Below, piece after piece: positions 8,502-15,226 of a DNA stretch of 27,909 bases. How positions within the stretch are numbered: position 1 is the first letter of the stretch; every line of letters starts with the position of its first letter. Source of the DNA: JBHIKY01 sp042139015 (GTDB taxonomy: Bacteria; Bacillota; Bacilli; Bacillales; Marinococcaceae); the NCBI RefSeq assembly GCF_042139015.1, contig NZ_JBHIKY010000037.1, positions 1 through 27,909 on the forward strand. The letters are read 5' to 3'. Both the position numbers and the translations under genes were made by a program. The notes beneath the pieces were generated by a model. That model searched no databases, had not been told where the DNA came from, and worked only from the letters and a program-made list of their open reading frames with translations.

Positions 8502-8939
8502 TTACGTTTCCTCCTCTATCGAAATCGTTACATCATAACGGCCGGCCACAGTTCCCTGAAGTGTTAAATCATAGCCGAACTGGATTCTTCCTGTTTTGCC
8601 GGTGTCGGACCACATGACAGCCAGCTGGTCAGTATCTGCCTCGGTCGACAGCTTTCCGTAAGGTGTTTCATACGTTCCTTCTGTCCGCTCTCCATAATGG
8701 TACTGCTGCTTCATCGTGACAGAACCGGAGCGCAGTACTGTAATTTCAGATTCCCCGACCTTTAATACCGTCTGGACTTCTCCGATATCTTCTAATTCTT
8801 CTTTAAATGTAACATAAGTCCAGTTGTTTTTCTGATACAGCACGCCTTTTGCTTCAAGACGAATTTGATCCTTTTCCTCTTTTTGGCGGATATTTGTCGT
8901 CATCTGTACAGCTACCGGTGTTTTTACTGATTCAGACAT
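8502..8939 (-). CDS. ywiB: DUF1934 family protein, YwiB-like
   Basis: This 145-aa cytoplasmic protein is predicted to be a calycin-like beta barrel of unknown function. Alternating beta-strand patterns (WTYVTFKEE, EITVLRSGSVTMKQQYHYGE, GKLSTEADTDQLAVMW, RIQFGYDLTLQG, RYDVTISIEEET) fit DUF1934. An in-frame ATG exists 6 codons upstream, but the strong GGAGGGGGAG lies just before the ATG at 8939, so that start is used. Its gene directly precedes argS, as ywiB does in B. subtilis. Confidence 0.85.
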   Translation of the reverse strand: MSESVKTPVAVQMTTNIRQKEEKDQIRLEAKGVLYQKNNWTYVTFKEELEDIGEVQTVLKVGESEITVLRSGSVTMKQQYHYGERTEGTYETPYGKLSTEADTDQLAVMWSDTGKTGRIQFGYDLTLQGTVAGRYDVTISIEEET

Positions 8940-9038
8940 TCTGCTCTCCCCCTCCATTTTCTCTTATCGGCTTCCTCAGAAGCAGAGAAATCTTAGAAAA
9001 AGCCTCGTACTGATCGTTCAGATTAGCCTCGTACACAA

Positions 9039-9067
9039 ATTTTAGCGATTTGATCAGGCACTTGCAA
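9039..9067 (-). promoter_or_regulatory. Sigma-A promoter of ywiB-argS
   Basis: On the minus strand, -35 TTGCAA (9062-9067) and -10 TAAAAT (9039-9044) are separated by exactly 17 bases. About 95 bases of leader follow, containing a repeated AGCCTCGTAC (9001-9010 and 9025-9034). Confidence 0.65.
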
Positions 9068-9134
9068 GCCGATGCACGGAATTCGGTAATTTATTAACTA
9101 TATGAATCATGAAAAAGAAACATGATTGTACATT

Positions 9135-9680
9135 TTATTGGGGAAAATGCCTGGTCGGAGGAAGCGTCATTGTGCGATTTTCCTTGTATTTTTTCCAAAG
9201 ACTCGTAACCATTGACGCGACGGCAGTTCCAAACAACAGACCTGCAGCGGCATCAAGTGGATAGTGATGACCGACAAATACCCTCGAAAACGCAGCCACT
9301 CCTGCAAAAAGGAAGGCCGCGATACCGAGCCTTTTGTCTGCCTGATATAATATCACGGCGGCAGCTCCAATAATGACAGCTTGATCACTTGGAAAGGAGG
9401 GGGAGACGCTTTTCTCAATAAGCAGTGTAACCTCAACATCCTTCTCCATAAAAGGACGGGGACGATCAACAATCACTTTGGTGATCCGGTTCAGCAAAAA
9501 GGCAGTGGATATCGCCAGCAGCCCAATTCCTGCCCGTTTTTTATGAGATGTTAAAAACAGTGCAGCGACTGCCAGGAGGCCGATTAAATATCCAAAGGAA
9601 GAAAAGAATATCATTACAACATCAAGCCAGTTGTAGCGTCCTGCCAGGTTGTTTATATATTCAAACAGCCTCAGATCCAT
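9135..9680 (-). CDS. PAP2-family phosphatase, BcrC-like undecaprenyl-diphosphatase candidate
   Basis: This 181-aa membrane protein has about five helices and the PAP2 motifs of enzymes that dephosphorylate undecaprenyl pyrophosphate or other lipid phosphates. Motif 1 is K68-x6-R75-P76. Motif 3 is S132-R133-x5-H139-x3-D143. Motif 2, normally PSGH or PSDH, reads PSDQ at 97-100, so the usual histidine is Gln. The frame is open further upstream, but the ATG at 9680 has AAAGG before it and gives a family-typical length (BcrC is 193 aa). A TATAAT -10 lies at 9718-9723. The Gln substitution makes activity uncertain. Confidence 0.8.
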   Translation of the reverse strand: MDLRLFEYINNLAGRYNWLDVVMIFFSSFGYLIGLLAVAALFLTSHKKRAGIGLLAISTAFLLNRITKVIVDRPRPFMEKDVEVTLLIEKSVSPSFPSDQAVIIGAAAVILYQADKRLGIAAFLFAGVAAFSRVFVGHHYPLDAAAGLLFGTAVASMVTSLWKKYKENRTMTLPPTRHFPQ

Positions 9681-9804
9681 ATCCTTTCCCCGCTTTCCTG
9701 GATAGATGATATATAACATTATACATTTTTTTGAAATTACCTTCTTTTTCTGAAAAATAAAAAGATGGTTTTTTCCACTGCATCTGAATGATTTCCCCCT
9801 CTTG

Positions 9805-9995
9805 TCCTGCTTTTCCCGCCGGGGGCGGAGGCTTTCCACCTTTCTTCGCAGCCTATCCCGCGCTGCGCTTCACCTTTCCCACTTATTTCCTACTTGTTTT
9901 CACGACTCCGTGCAAAGACCCCGCAGGAAGTGTTTTTTTCTGCCAAGGAGGCTCGAGCAGTGACCACGGAAAGCGAAATGCATAGGCGAAGAATC
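9805..9995. repeat. Degenerate GC-rich palindromic repeat remnant
   Basis: This intergenic stretch has no gene. It contains GACCCCGCAGGAAG (from about 9917), GGAGGCTCGAGCAG and CCACGGAAAGCGAA (9964-9977). The last of these matches the arm of the fold-back repeats elsewhere in the window (CCCACGGAAAGCGAA in the copy at 19359-19580). The rest has decayed. It resembles the intergenic repeats common in Bacillaceae genomes. Confidence 0.55.
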
Positions 9996-10010
9996 TCCTA
10001 TACAGTAGAC

Positions 10011-10043
10011 AATCCAGACTGACTCAATAGAATCGTCTGGATT
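10011..10043. terminator. Hairpin downstream of the YusW-like lipoprotein gene
   Basis: AATCCAGAC (10011-10019) pairs perfectly with GTCTGGATT (10035-10043). On the minus strand it follows the lipoprotein stop by about 40 bases, but the T-run is better on the plus strand. Confidence 0.5.
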
Positions 10044-10083
10044 TTGCATTGGATACTATACTTTTGTCCGAACATTCTCGTGA

Positions 10084-10908
10084 TTAGGATAGATCCTGTT
10101 TAAATTTTATTTTTTCTCCATCCTGGAAGTCGATATCAACGTCTATTTTCTTAACTTCCTCTTCTTCTGCATTTACCGCTTCAAGTACTTCCGCTCTCAT
10201 CTCTTCAATAGAGCGGTCCGTAGAAATGTCAATTGAACCAAGTATTGCTTCAATTTCTTCATGTGCTTCAGTTCCAGTTACAGACGACTCGCTGCCGTCC
10301 CGTTCTATCTCTGCTTCATTATCGTCCCGCTCATATTCGTATTCCCATTGCTCTTTGTTCGTAAATTCGATATCAAGATCAAATTCATGGACGGATTTAT
10401 TTTCTTCAGCACGCTTCGGCTTATGATCAACTTCCAGCTTTTCCCCGCCGTCATATTTTATTTCAAGTTCAAATTCCTTTACATCTACTTCTTGTAAGCC
10501 AAGTTCCCCCAGCACTTCAGATTTTATTTCGGAAAAAGGCCGGTCCGCTGTTATTACTGCAGCCCCAAGAAGTGCTTCGATTTCTTCCTCTGCCTGGGAG
10601 CCTTTCAAATCCTTTCCGTCTCCACGCTCTATTTCGGCACTGTCATCCCGTTCATATTTGTATTCCCACTCTTCGTCGTCTGTCAGTTCCAAGTCAAGGT
10701 CAAATTCATATACATGAGAAAAAGTTGCTTCTTCTGATAAGACTCCTTCTTCTGCCGCAGCCGACTCAGAGTTCGTATTCTTTGTATCCGGCTGTTCTGA
10801 ACCGCCGCTTCTATCAGTGGTATCCTCTTCACTCATCCCTGTAGTTCCGCATGCACCTAAAAGTAATAGGACTGCCGCTCCTGAAAGTACTGCTTTCATT
10901 TCCATCAT
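10084..10908 (-). CDS. Lipoprotein with two tandem YusW-like domains
   Basis: This 274-aa protein has a lipoprotein signal peptide with lipobox LLGAC (lipid-bearing Cys20), so it should be anchored outside the membrane. A Ser/Thr/Glu-rich linker follows to about residue 63. Two homologous domains come next (about 66-163 and 172-272), each beginning V[YH]EFDLD and continuing WEY[KE]YERDD. Each then has an EEIEA-type helix, a DR-x-x-x-E[IM] segment, a beta-hairpin and a GGEK/DGEK turn. The domain fits the YusW-like family, whose function is unknown. The protein is very acidic. A start at the third Met (10899) is possible because AAAGGAT precedes the cluster of ATGs. Confidence 0.75.
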   Translation of the reverse strand: MMEMKAVLSGAAVLLLLGACGTTGMSEEDTTDRSGGSEQPDTKNTNSESAAAEEGVLSEEATFSHVYEFDLDLELTDDEEWEYKYERDDSAEIERGDGKDLKGSQAEEEIEALLGAAVITADRPFSEIKSEVLGELGLQEVDVKEFELEIKYDGGEKLEVDHKPKRAEENKSVHEFDLDIEFTNKEQWEYEYERDDNEAEIERDGSESSVTGTEAHEEIEAILGSIDISTDRSIEEMRAEVLEAVNAEEEEVKKIDVDIDFQDGEKIKFKQDLS

Positions 10909-11013
10909 CCTTTCAACTCTTTTCTTACCTTTCTGTTACCAAGTCTATAAGGCAGAAATTAAGAGAAGATAAGGTGAAGATTAGAATTCGATTAGAAATT
11001 CGGCAATACTCTC

Positions 11014-11532
11014 TCATTTTTTTGTGTGCTTCCATTCAAGCGCTTTTTGCTCGAGCTGCTTCACAAATTCATCTTTTCCATCCATGTAGCCATAAATGTC
11101 TTCAGGAAATGCTTCTGCAAGTCCGGCTTTTAATTCCCCGTACTCCTGTGCCTCCCCTGGATGAGCTCTCAAGTAATCCCGAACAGCTAAATGTCTTAAA
11201 ATAGCATGTTGATTATCATACTGAAACGTGTGGACATGATGCGTGCGCTGCTTTCCTCCTTTTCTAAAATACCTCCGGCCAGGTATGTGATTCTCTCCTA
11301 ATGGCTCATAGCCGATCTTTATCATTGATTGATTCAGGGCGTCTACTCTCTTAATGCTTCTGACTACCGGCATGATGTCTATCACCGGCTTCGCTTTTAA
11401 ACCAGGCACCGAAGTGCTGCCGATATGATGAATTTCCATTATTTCTTCCTGAAAGACTTCCAGAAGAAGCCGTGCTTCGCTCTGAAACAGCTGCGGCCAC
11501 CGCTTATCATACTTAATGACATTAACGTACAT
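11014..11532 (-). CDS. GrpB/UPF0157 family protein
   Basis: This 172-aa protein carries the GrpB-family (UPF0157) signature HHIGSTSVPGLKAKPVIDIM, which resembles nucleotidyltransferase-fold proteins of the minimal type. The biochemical role is not settled. YHFRKGG-like RRYFRKGGKQRTHHVHT and the YxxLKxxLA helix near the end are typical of the family. A GTG three codons upstream is in frame, but AAGGTG lies 6 bases before the ATG at 11532, which is therefore preferred. It stands alone. Confidence 0.85.
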   Translation of the reverse strand: MYVNVIKYDKRWPQLFQSEARLLLEVFQEEIMEIHHIGSTSVPGLKAKPVIDIMPVVRSIKRVDALNQSMIKIGYEPLGENHIPGRRYFRKGGKQRTHHVHTFQYDNQHAILRHLAVRDYLRAHPGEAQEYGELKAGLAEAFPEDIYGYMDGKDEFVKQLEQKALEWKHTKK

Positions 11533-11719
11533 CGATCGCACCTTCTTTTCCCTTACGGCTCACTCGACCAGCGTCTGCGAAAGATATTCCTGTGTGGGCA
11601 CAGCTTATATATTTTCATTCCCTCCACTACGTGACTACTGTTGTCATTTTTTCACGAAACATGATGTTTCACGTGAAACAATGAAACTATTTTTTTGCTC
11701 TTTATCGATACTTTAGGTT
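11533..11719. other. Intergenic stretch holding parS
   Basis: No gene is visible. Apart from the parS site at 11665-11680 it holds a decayed half-site (TTCACGAAACATG) just upstream of parS. Confidence 0.5.
11665..11680. promoter_or_regulatory. parS: parS site (ParB/Spo0J binding)
   Basis: TGTTTCACGTGAAACA is a perfect 16-bp palindrome matching the consensus TGTTNCACGTGAAACA of chromosomal parS sites, bound by ParB/Spo0J for origin segregation and SMC loading. A second identical copy lies 14.5 kb away. Confidence 0.95.
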
Positions 11720-12703
11720 TTACTCTCCGAACAGGGTCCCCTTCTCCGCTTTTCTCAGCTGATCATATGCATAGACCGCAATTGCGGTATCCTGAACGCC
11801 TGTACCAGTTAAATCACAGATCGTAAATTGTTGGTCATTTTCACGACCACCCGCATTCCCGGAAATCACCGCTCCGATTTCACGGACATCACTATTTTCA
11901 TCAATTATCCCCGCTTCTGCCGCATGATGATGTTCCCCAAGCCGCAGAACCTGGCTTTTAGAATCACAGAAAAGCAGATCAGCAGCCCCGATCACCTCCG
12001 GATGGATTTCATTTTTGTCTTCAGCATCTGAGCCCATGGCGGTAATATGGAGTCCTGCATGAAGCCAGTCCTTCTGAACAATAGGCTCCTTCGCAGGTGT
12101 TGTCGTAATCACTATTTCACTCGAACGCACTACTTCTTCTGCGCTTTCAGCTGCACGCACGTTCATGCCGTCGGCTTCACGCATTTCCTCAATAAAGGCT
12201 GCAACCTTTTCCGGATTTCTTCCATACACAAGCACATCTTCAATTTCTCTCACAATCATCAACGCTCGAAGCTGATATCGTGCCTGCGCTCCCGTTCCGA
12301 TGATTCCAGCAGTAGTCGCACGTGCCGGGGCAAGATATTTGGCTGCTACCGCCCCTGCCGCAGCGGTCCGTACATCTGTTAAGTAACCGTTATCCTGCAG
12401 AACTGCTTCCGGAAACCCTGTTTCCGTGCTGAAAAGAAGCATCATTCCACTCAGGCTCGGCAGTCCTTTTGACGCGTTATTAAAAAATCCGGAAGAGATT
12501 TTTAGAGCAAATTTATCCAATCCTTTCATATATGCCGTTTTCACGTCCACTTCTCCGTTGTTTTCCGGAATATCCACCCGAAGAATCGGCGGCATTGTCA
12601 CCTCTCCTGCCTCGAGTTTCCGAAAGCCCTCCTCTATCAGCTCTACTGCTTTCTCATTTACGTCCACAACGTTCCGGATATCTTTCTCTGAAAAAATAAA
12701 CAT
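11720..12703 (-). CDS. Ornithine cyclodeaminase / mu-crystallin family protein
   Basis: This 327-aa cytoplasmic protein has the family fold: an N-terminal substrate domain (MPPILR, YMKGLDKFALKISSGF) and a central Rossmann domain with the NAD(P) motif GIIGTGAQARYQL. The residues ITAMGSDAEDKNEI and CDSKSQ follow. Members catalyse NAD(P)-linked reactions on amino acids: ornithine to proline, alanine dehydrogenase, or ketimine reductase. A related protein, EutC, belongs to ectoine breakdown, but no other ectoine genes are here. The start at 12703 has AAAGGGG 8 bases before it. Substrate cannot be decided. Confidence 0.85.
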   Translation of the reverse strand: MFIFSEKDIRNVVDVNEKAVELIEEGFRKLEAGEVTMPPILRVDIPENNGEVDVKTAYMKGLDKFALKISSGFFNNASKGLPSLSGMMLLFSTETGFPEAVLQDNGYLTDVRTAAAGAVAAKYLAPARATTAGIIGTGAQARYQLRALMIVREIEDVLVYGRNPEKVAAFIEEMREADGMNVRAAESAEEVVRSSEIVITTTPAKEPIVQKDWLHAGLHITAMGSDAEDKNEIHPEVIGAADLLFCDSKSQVLRLGEHHHAAEAGIIDENSDVREIGAVISGNAGGRENDQQFTICDLTGTGVQDTAIAVYAYDQLRKAEKGTLFGE

Positions 12704-12768
12704 GAGTTCAGCCCCTTTCATTCCTGGTAGAATAGATATATAAATAGTTTAATTGGAGGATACTGCCA

Positions 12769-12930
12769 TTGCAGCTATTACAGGTTCTTTTACATATAAC
12801 AGTACTTGCGGGCGTTCTTATTATTATTGCTGATCAGACCCGCCGCAAGAAGAAAAACAAGCTGCTGCTTCTGCTTGCTGTGCTTGGTTTACTTTCTGTA
12901 ATTGACTTTACCCTTTCTTTCTTCAACTAA
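12769..12930 (+). CDS. Small two-helix membrane protein with TTG start
   Basis: A 53-aa frame begins at TTG, with GGAGG 9 bases upstream, and ends TAA. The product has two hydrophobic stretches (about 3-21 and 32-52) separated by a strongly basic loop, DQTRRKKNK. This is the pattern of a real small membrane protein with the loop inside the cell. I do not recognise the family. It diverges from the ornithine cyclodeaminase-family gene, with which it shares the short intergenic region. Confidence 0.65.
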   Translation: MQLLQVLLHITVLAGVLIIIADQTRRKKKNKLLLLLAVLGLLSVIDFTLSFFN

Positions 12931-12969
12931 TTCTCTCTGCCGGGTGGAAATTCCTTTTTTCTTACTATG

Positions 12970-12995
12970 GCTTAAAATAGAGATAAAACGGGTAC
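12970..12995 (+). promoter_or_regulatory. Candidate sigma-B promoter of the aldo/keto reductase gene
   Basis: GCTTAA (12970-12975) and GGGTAC (12990-12995), 14 bases apart, each match five of six bases of the general-stress sigma-B elements GTTTAA and GGGTAT. The site lies about 110 bases before the reductase start. Confidence 0.45.
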
Positions 12996-13107
12996 TAATT
13001 TAGAATGAAAAACGTTCAATTCATTTTTCGACGAACCCTTTATGTGTTTGAATTACCACAAATTTTTATGTATCTGCTTTTTAAAAAAACAGAAAGCTGG
13101 TGAGGTA

Positions 13108-14091
13108 ATGAATTACAGAGCACTTGGAGACACGGAATTAAAAGTAAGTGAACTTAGTTTCGGAACCTGGGCTATTGGTGGATCATGGGGAAGAACTGAT
13201 GATAATGAAGCTTTGAGAAGCCTGGATTATGCCATGAGTGAAGGCGTCAATTTCTTCGATACAGCCGACGTGTACGGCGGCGGACACAGTGAGGAACTAT
13301 TGGCAAAAGCCACTAAAGGCAGGGAAGATACCATTCATATCGCAAGCAAATTCTGCCGTGCCGGAGATATAGATGACCCTTCCACCTATTCGGAGGAATC
13401 TGTTCGTGCTTATTGTGAAAATAGTCTAAAACGACTGGACCGGGATGCGCTTGATCTTTATCAAATTCACTGTCCTCCTCTGCACATTTTAAAGGACGGA
13501 CGCGTATTTGAAGTGCTCGATAAGCTCAAGCAGGAAGGGAAAATCAGATATTATGGCGTTAGCGTAGAAACAGTAGAAGAAGGTTTTGTCTGTTTAGAAA
13601 ATCCAAATGTGAGCGCGCTGCAGGTGATTTTTAATATTTTCCGCCAAAAGCCGTTAGAATCTTTATTTCCAGAAGCAAAACGCCGGGGCGTCGGTATATT
13701 AACAAGAGTGCCGCTCGCAAGCGGACTGCTGACTGGAAAGTTTACGAAAGCAAGTACTTTTGAAGAAGATGACCACCGCTCTTTTAACCGGAACGGGGAA
13801 CAATTTAATGTCGGAGAAACCTTTGCCGGCCTTCCTTTTGAAACTGGTGTCGAGCTGAGTGAAGAACTGCAGTGGATTACAGAAGGCCGCGAAACGATGA
13901 CACAGGCAGCGCTGCGCTGGATATTGGATCAGGACGACATTACTTGTGCGATCCCCGGATTTAAAAATAAGAAGCAGATAAAAGATAATCTAGAATCTAT
14001 TCACGTGAAGCCATTTACAGACGAGGAAAAACAAAAGCTCCGCGACTTTTACTCCAGCCGAGTTCATTCCAAAATCCGCGGCGCCTACTAA
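13108..14091 (+). CDS. Aldo/keto reductase
   Basis: This 327-aa NADPH-dependent oxidoreductase of the AKR superfamily folds as a TIM barrel. The catalytic tetrad is visible as Asp51 and Tyr56 (DTADVYGGG), Lys81 (IASKF) and His121 (YQIHCPP). The C-terminal nucleotide region includes RVPLASGLLTGKF and AIPGFKNKKQIKDNL. The frame extends 22 codons further upstream, but the ATG at 13108 has GGTGAGGT close before it and starts at the conserved MNYRALG...ELKVSELSFGTWAIGG. Similar Bacillus enzymes (YhdN/GSP69 type) are general-stress proteins, and a sigma-B-like promoter lies upstream here. Physiological substrate unknown. Confidence 0.9.
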   Translation: MNYRALGDTELKVSELSFGTWAIGGSWGRTDDNEALRSLDYAMSEGVNFFDTADVYGGGHSEELLAKATKGREDTIHIASKFCRAGDIDDPSTYSEESVRAYCENSLKRLDRDALDLYQIHCPPLHILKDGRVFEVLDKLKQEGKIRYYGVSVETVEEGFVCLENPNVSALQVIFNIFRQKPLESLFPEAKRRGVGILTRVPLASGLLTGKFTKASTFEEDDHRSFNRNGEQFNVGETFAGLPFETGVELSEELQWITEGRETMTQAALRWILDQDDITCAIPGFKNKKQIKDNLESIHVKPFTDEEKQKLRDFYSSRVHSKIRGAY

Positions 14092-14298
14092 TTCATATTA
14101 TTGTTGCAAACAGTGGTTCCCGACGAGATGCATGCGGACATGAAGTACGCTATTTGCTGAAAAAGTGGTAAGATTGGGATCTTATTTCGGGTGGTAACGG
14201 AACTCATGTCCGGCAACGTCTTCAAACAGGGCTGCTTTCAGCAGATAGCGGAACCAAGGTCCGGGATAGGCAGTGCCGAGAATCGGCCTGCGACTCAT
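14092..14298. other. Gap with small hairpins, possible decayed T-box
   Basis: No gene is supported. The stretch has CGGACATGA (14135-14143) and TCATGTCCG (14204-14212) as inverted arms, a GGGTGGTAACGG segment reminiscent of a T-box, and a hairpin GCCGA-GAA-TCGGC around 14277-14289. Confidence 0.3.
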
Positions 14299-14784
14299 TC
14301 ACACACGATGGCATATCATACGAGTGGTCTTCAACGTATGACCATCAAATGGTTCTTCTTCTTCTCCGACGGCCTTAAAACCGCGCGCTTCATAAAAATG
14401 CTTTCCCTTGGCGTTATCTGATTCAACATTCAGAGTGATCGTTTTTGCGGACGGAACTGCATTGATTGCTTTTTCAAGCAGCATGGAGCCGCTGCCTTTC
14501 CGCTGGTATTCCGGAAGCAGATAAATAGCAGCCAGTTCTGATTCACCCGCCAGGTTCGGGTGACTTATGTTCACAAACCCAATTATTATTCCGTTCCTTT
14601 CAGCGACAATCATATTCGAGCGTTTCAGCCGCAGCTTCATCATTCTATCTGAATACGCCTGATTCAAAAACCTGTCCTGAACCGGGCGGGGAATAAGTCC
14701 GTCATACGTGTCGTGCCAGCTGGCAGTTGCTACATTTCGCACAGAGGCAATGTCTTTTTTCTTCATTGCACGGATGATTGTCAT
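14299..14784 (-). CDS. GNAT family N-acetyltransferase
   Basis: This 161-aa cytoplasmic acetyltransferase uses acetyl-CoA. It opens with the usual IRAMKKKDIASVRNVA, has the acetyl-CoA-binding motif A LLPEYQRKGSGSMLLEKA (Q/RxxGxG/S) near residues 89-106, and ends with the NxxAxxFYExxGF motif (DNAKGKHFYEARGFKAVG). The substrate cannot be told. GAGAGGGTG precedes the ATG. A promoter is suggested by TTGTCC and GATAAT, 16 bases apart, at 14878-14851 on the minus strand. Confidence 0.88.
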   Translation of the reverse strand: MTIIRAMKKKDIASVRNVATASWHDTYDGLIPRPVQDRFLNQAYSDRMMKLRLKRSNMIVAERNGIIIGFVNISHPNLAGESELAAIYLLPEYQRKGSGSMLLEKAINAVPSAKTITLNVESDNAKGKHFYEARGFKAVGEEEEPFDGHTLKTTRMICHRV

Positions 14785-14916
14785 GGAGAAGCACCCTCTC
14801 TTAAAGACTGTAAGAAATTATTCGCTGCAGTAATGGAAAATTCCTTTTTCATTATCCGTACACATGCAAATAGGACAAGACCACGTACCGGTGGATAACG
14901 ACCAGACAGAAAAATA

Positions 14917-15135
14917 GTGGCTGTATCATAAATGATACTCGCCCCTTTTGCATGGTAAAAAAAGCAGGGGACAAGTCCTTCGCTTTCCGTGGGCAGCTCT
15001 TCAGCTAACCGGGCGAAACCCACGCCCGGCGGATCTTCAGCCGCTGCTGTTCCACCGGAGTCTTCGGACTTGTACCCTGCTATCTTCTATTTAGAATACT
15101 TTTTTTCTATAAAAAAGGGCTTTTGCTACAGCCCC
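14917..15135. repeat. Fold-back intergenic repeat, copy A (full length)
   Basis: This is a full-length copy of about 219 bp. The left end is GGCTGTATCAT-AA-ATGATAC...GCCCCTTTT. The right end, read on the minus strand, is GGGGCTGTAGCAAAAGCCC followed by TTTTTT. Just inside both ends lie inverted copies of GCAGGGGACAAGTCC/GGACTTGTACCCTGC. The centre holds a perfect stem CCGGGCG-AAACCCA-CGCCCGG. No ORF is present. Its right end lies 13 bases after the small ORF behind copA and would terminate the copper operon. Confidence 0.9.
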
Positions 15136-15148
15136 GTATATTCCCATG

Positions 15149-15226
15149 CTACATTGCATAATAAACGGCGAGAACTACGGCCAGGTAAAAAACAGCCGCC
15201 CCTCCCCAGATCGTTTTTTTACTCAT
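15149..15226 (-). CDS. 25-aa membrane peptide coupled to copA
   Basis: A 25-aa frame, MSKKTIWGGAAVFYLAVVLA..., starts at an ATG overlapping the copA stop codon (ATGA, 15223-15226). The GGGAGGTGGG encoding the end of CopA supplies a ribosome site. The product is a short basic N-terminus plus one transmembrane helix. I do not recognise it. Stop/start coupling and a terminator right behind it argue for a genuine last gene of the copper operon, perhaps a CopA-associated micropeptide. Chance cannot be excluded at this length. Confidence 0.6.
   Translation of the reverse strand: MSKKTIWGGAAVFYLAVVLAVYYAM

Noticed and set aside
9788..9985. 65-aa plus-strand ORF
   Set aside because: It lies in a degenerate GC-rich repeat, has no ribosome site and reads as Pro/Phe-rich low-complexity sequence.
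14191..14421. 76-aa plus-strand ORF overlapping the GNAT gene
   Set aside because: No ribosome site, and more than half is the antisense of a clear acetyltransferase.
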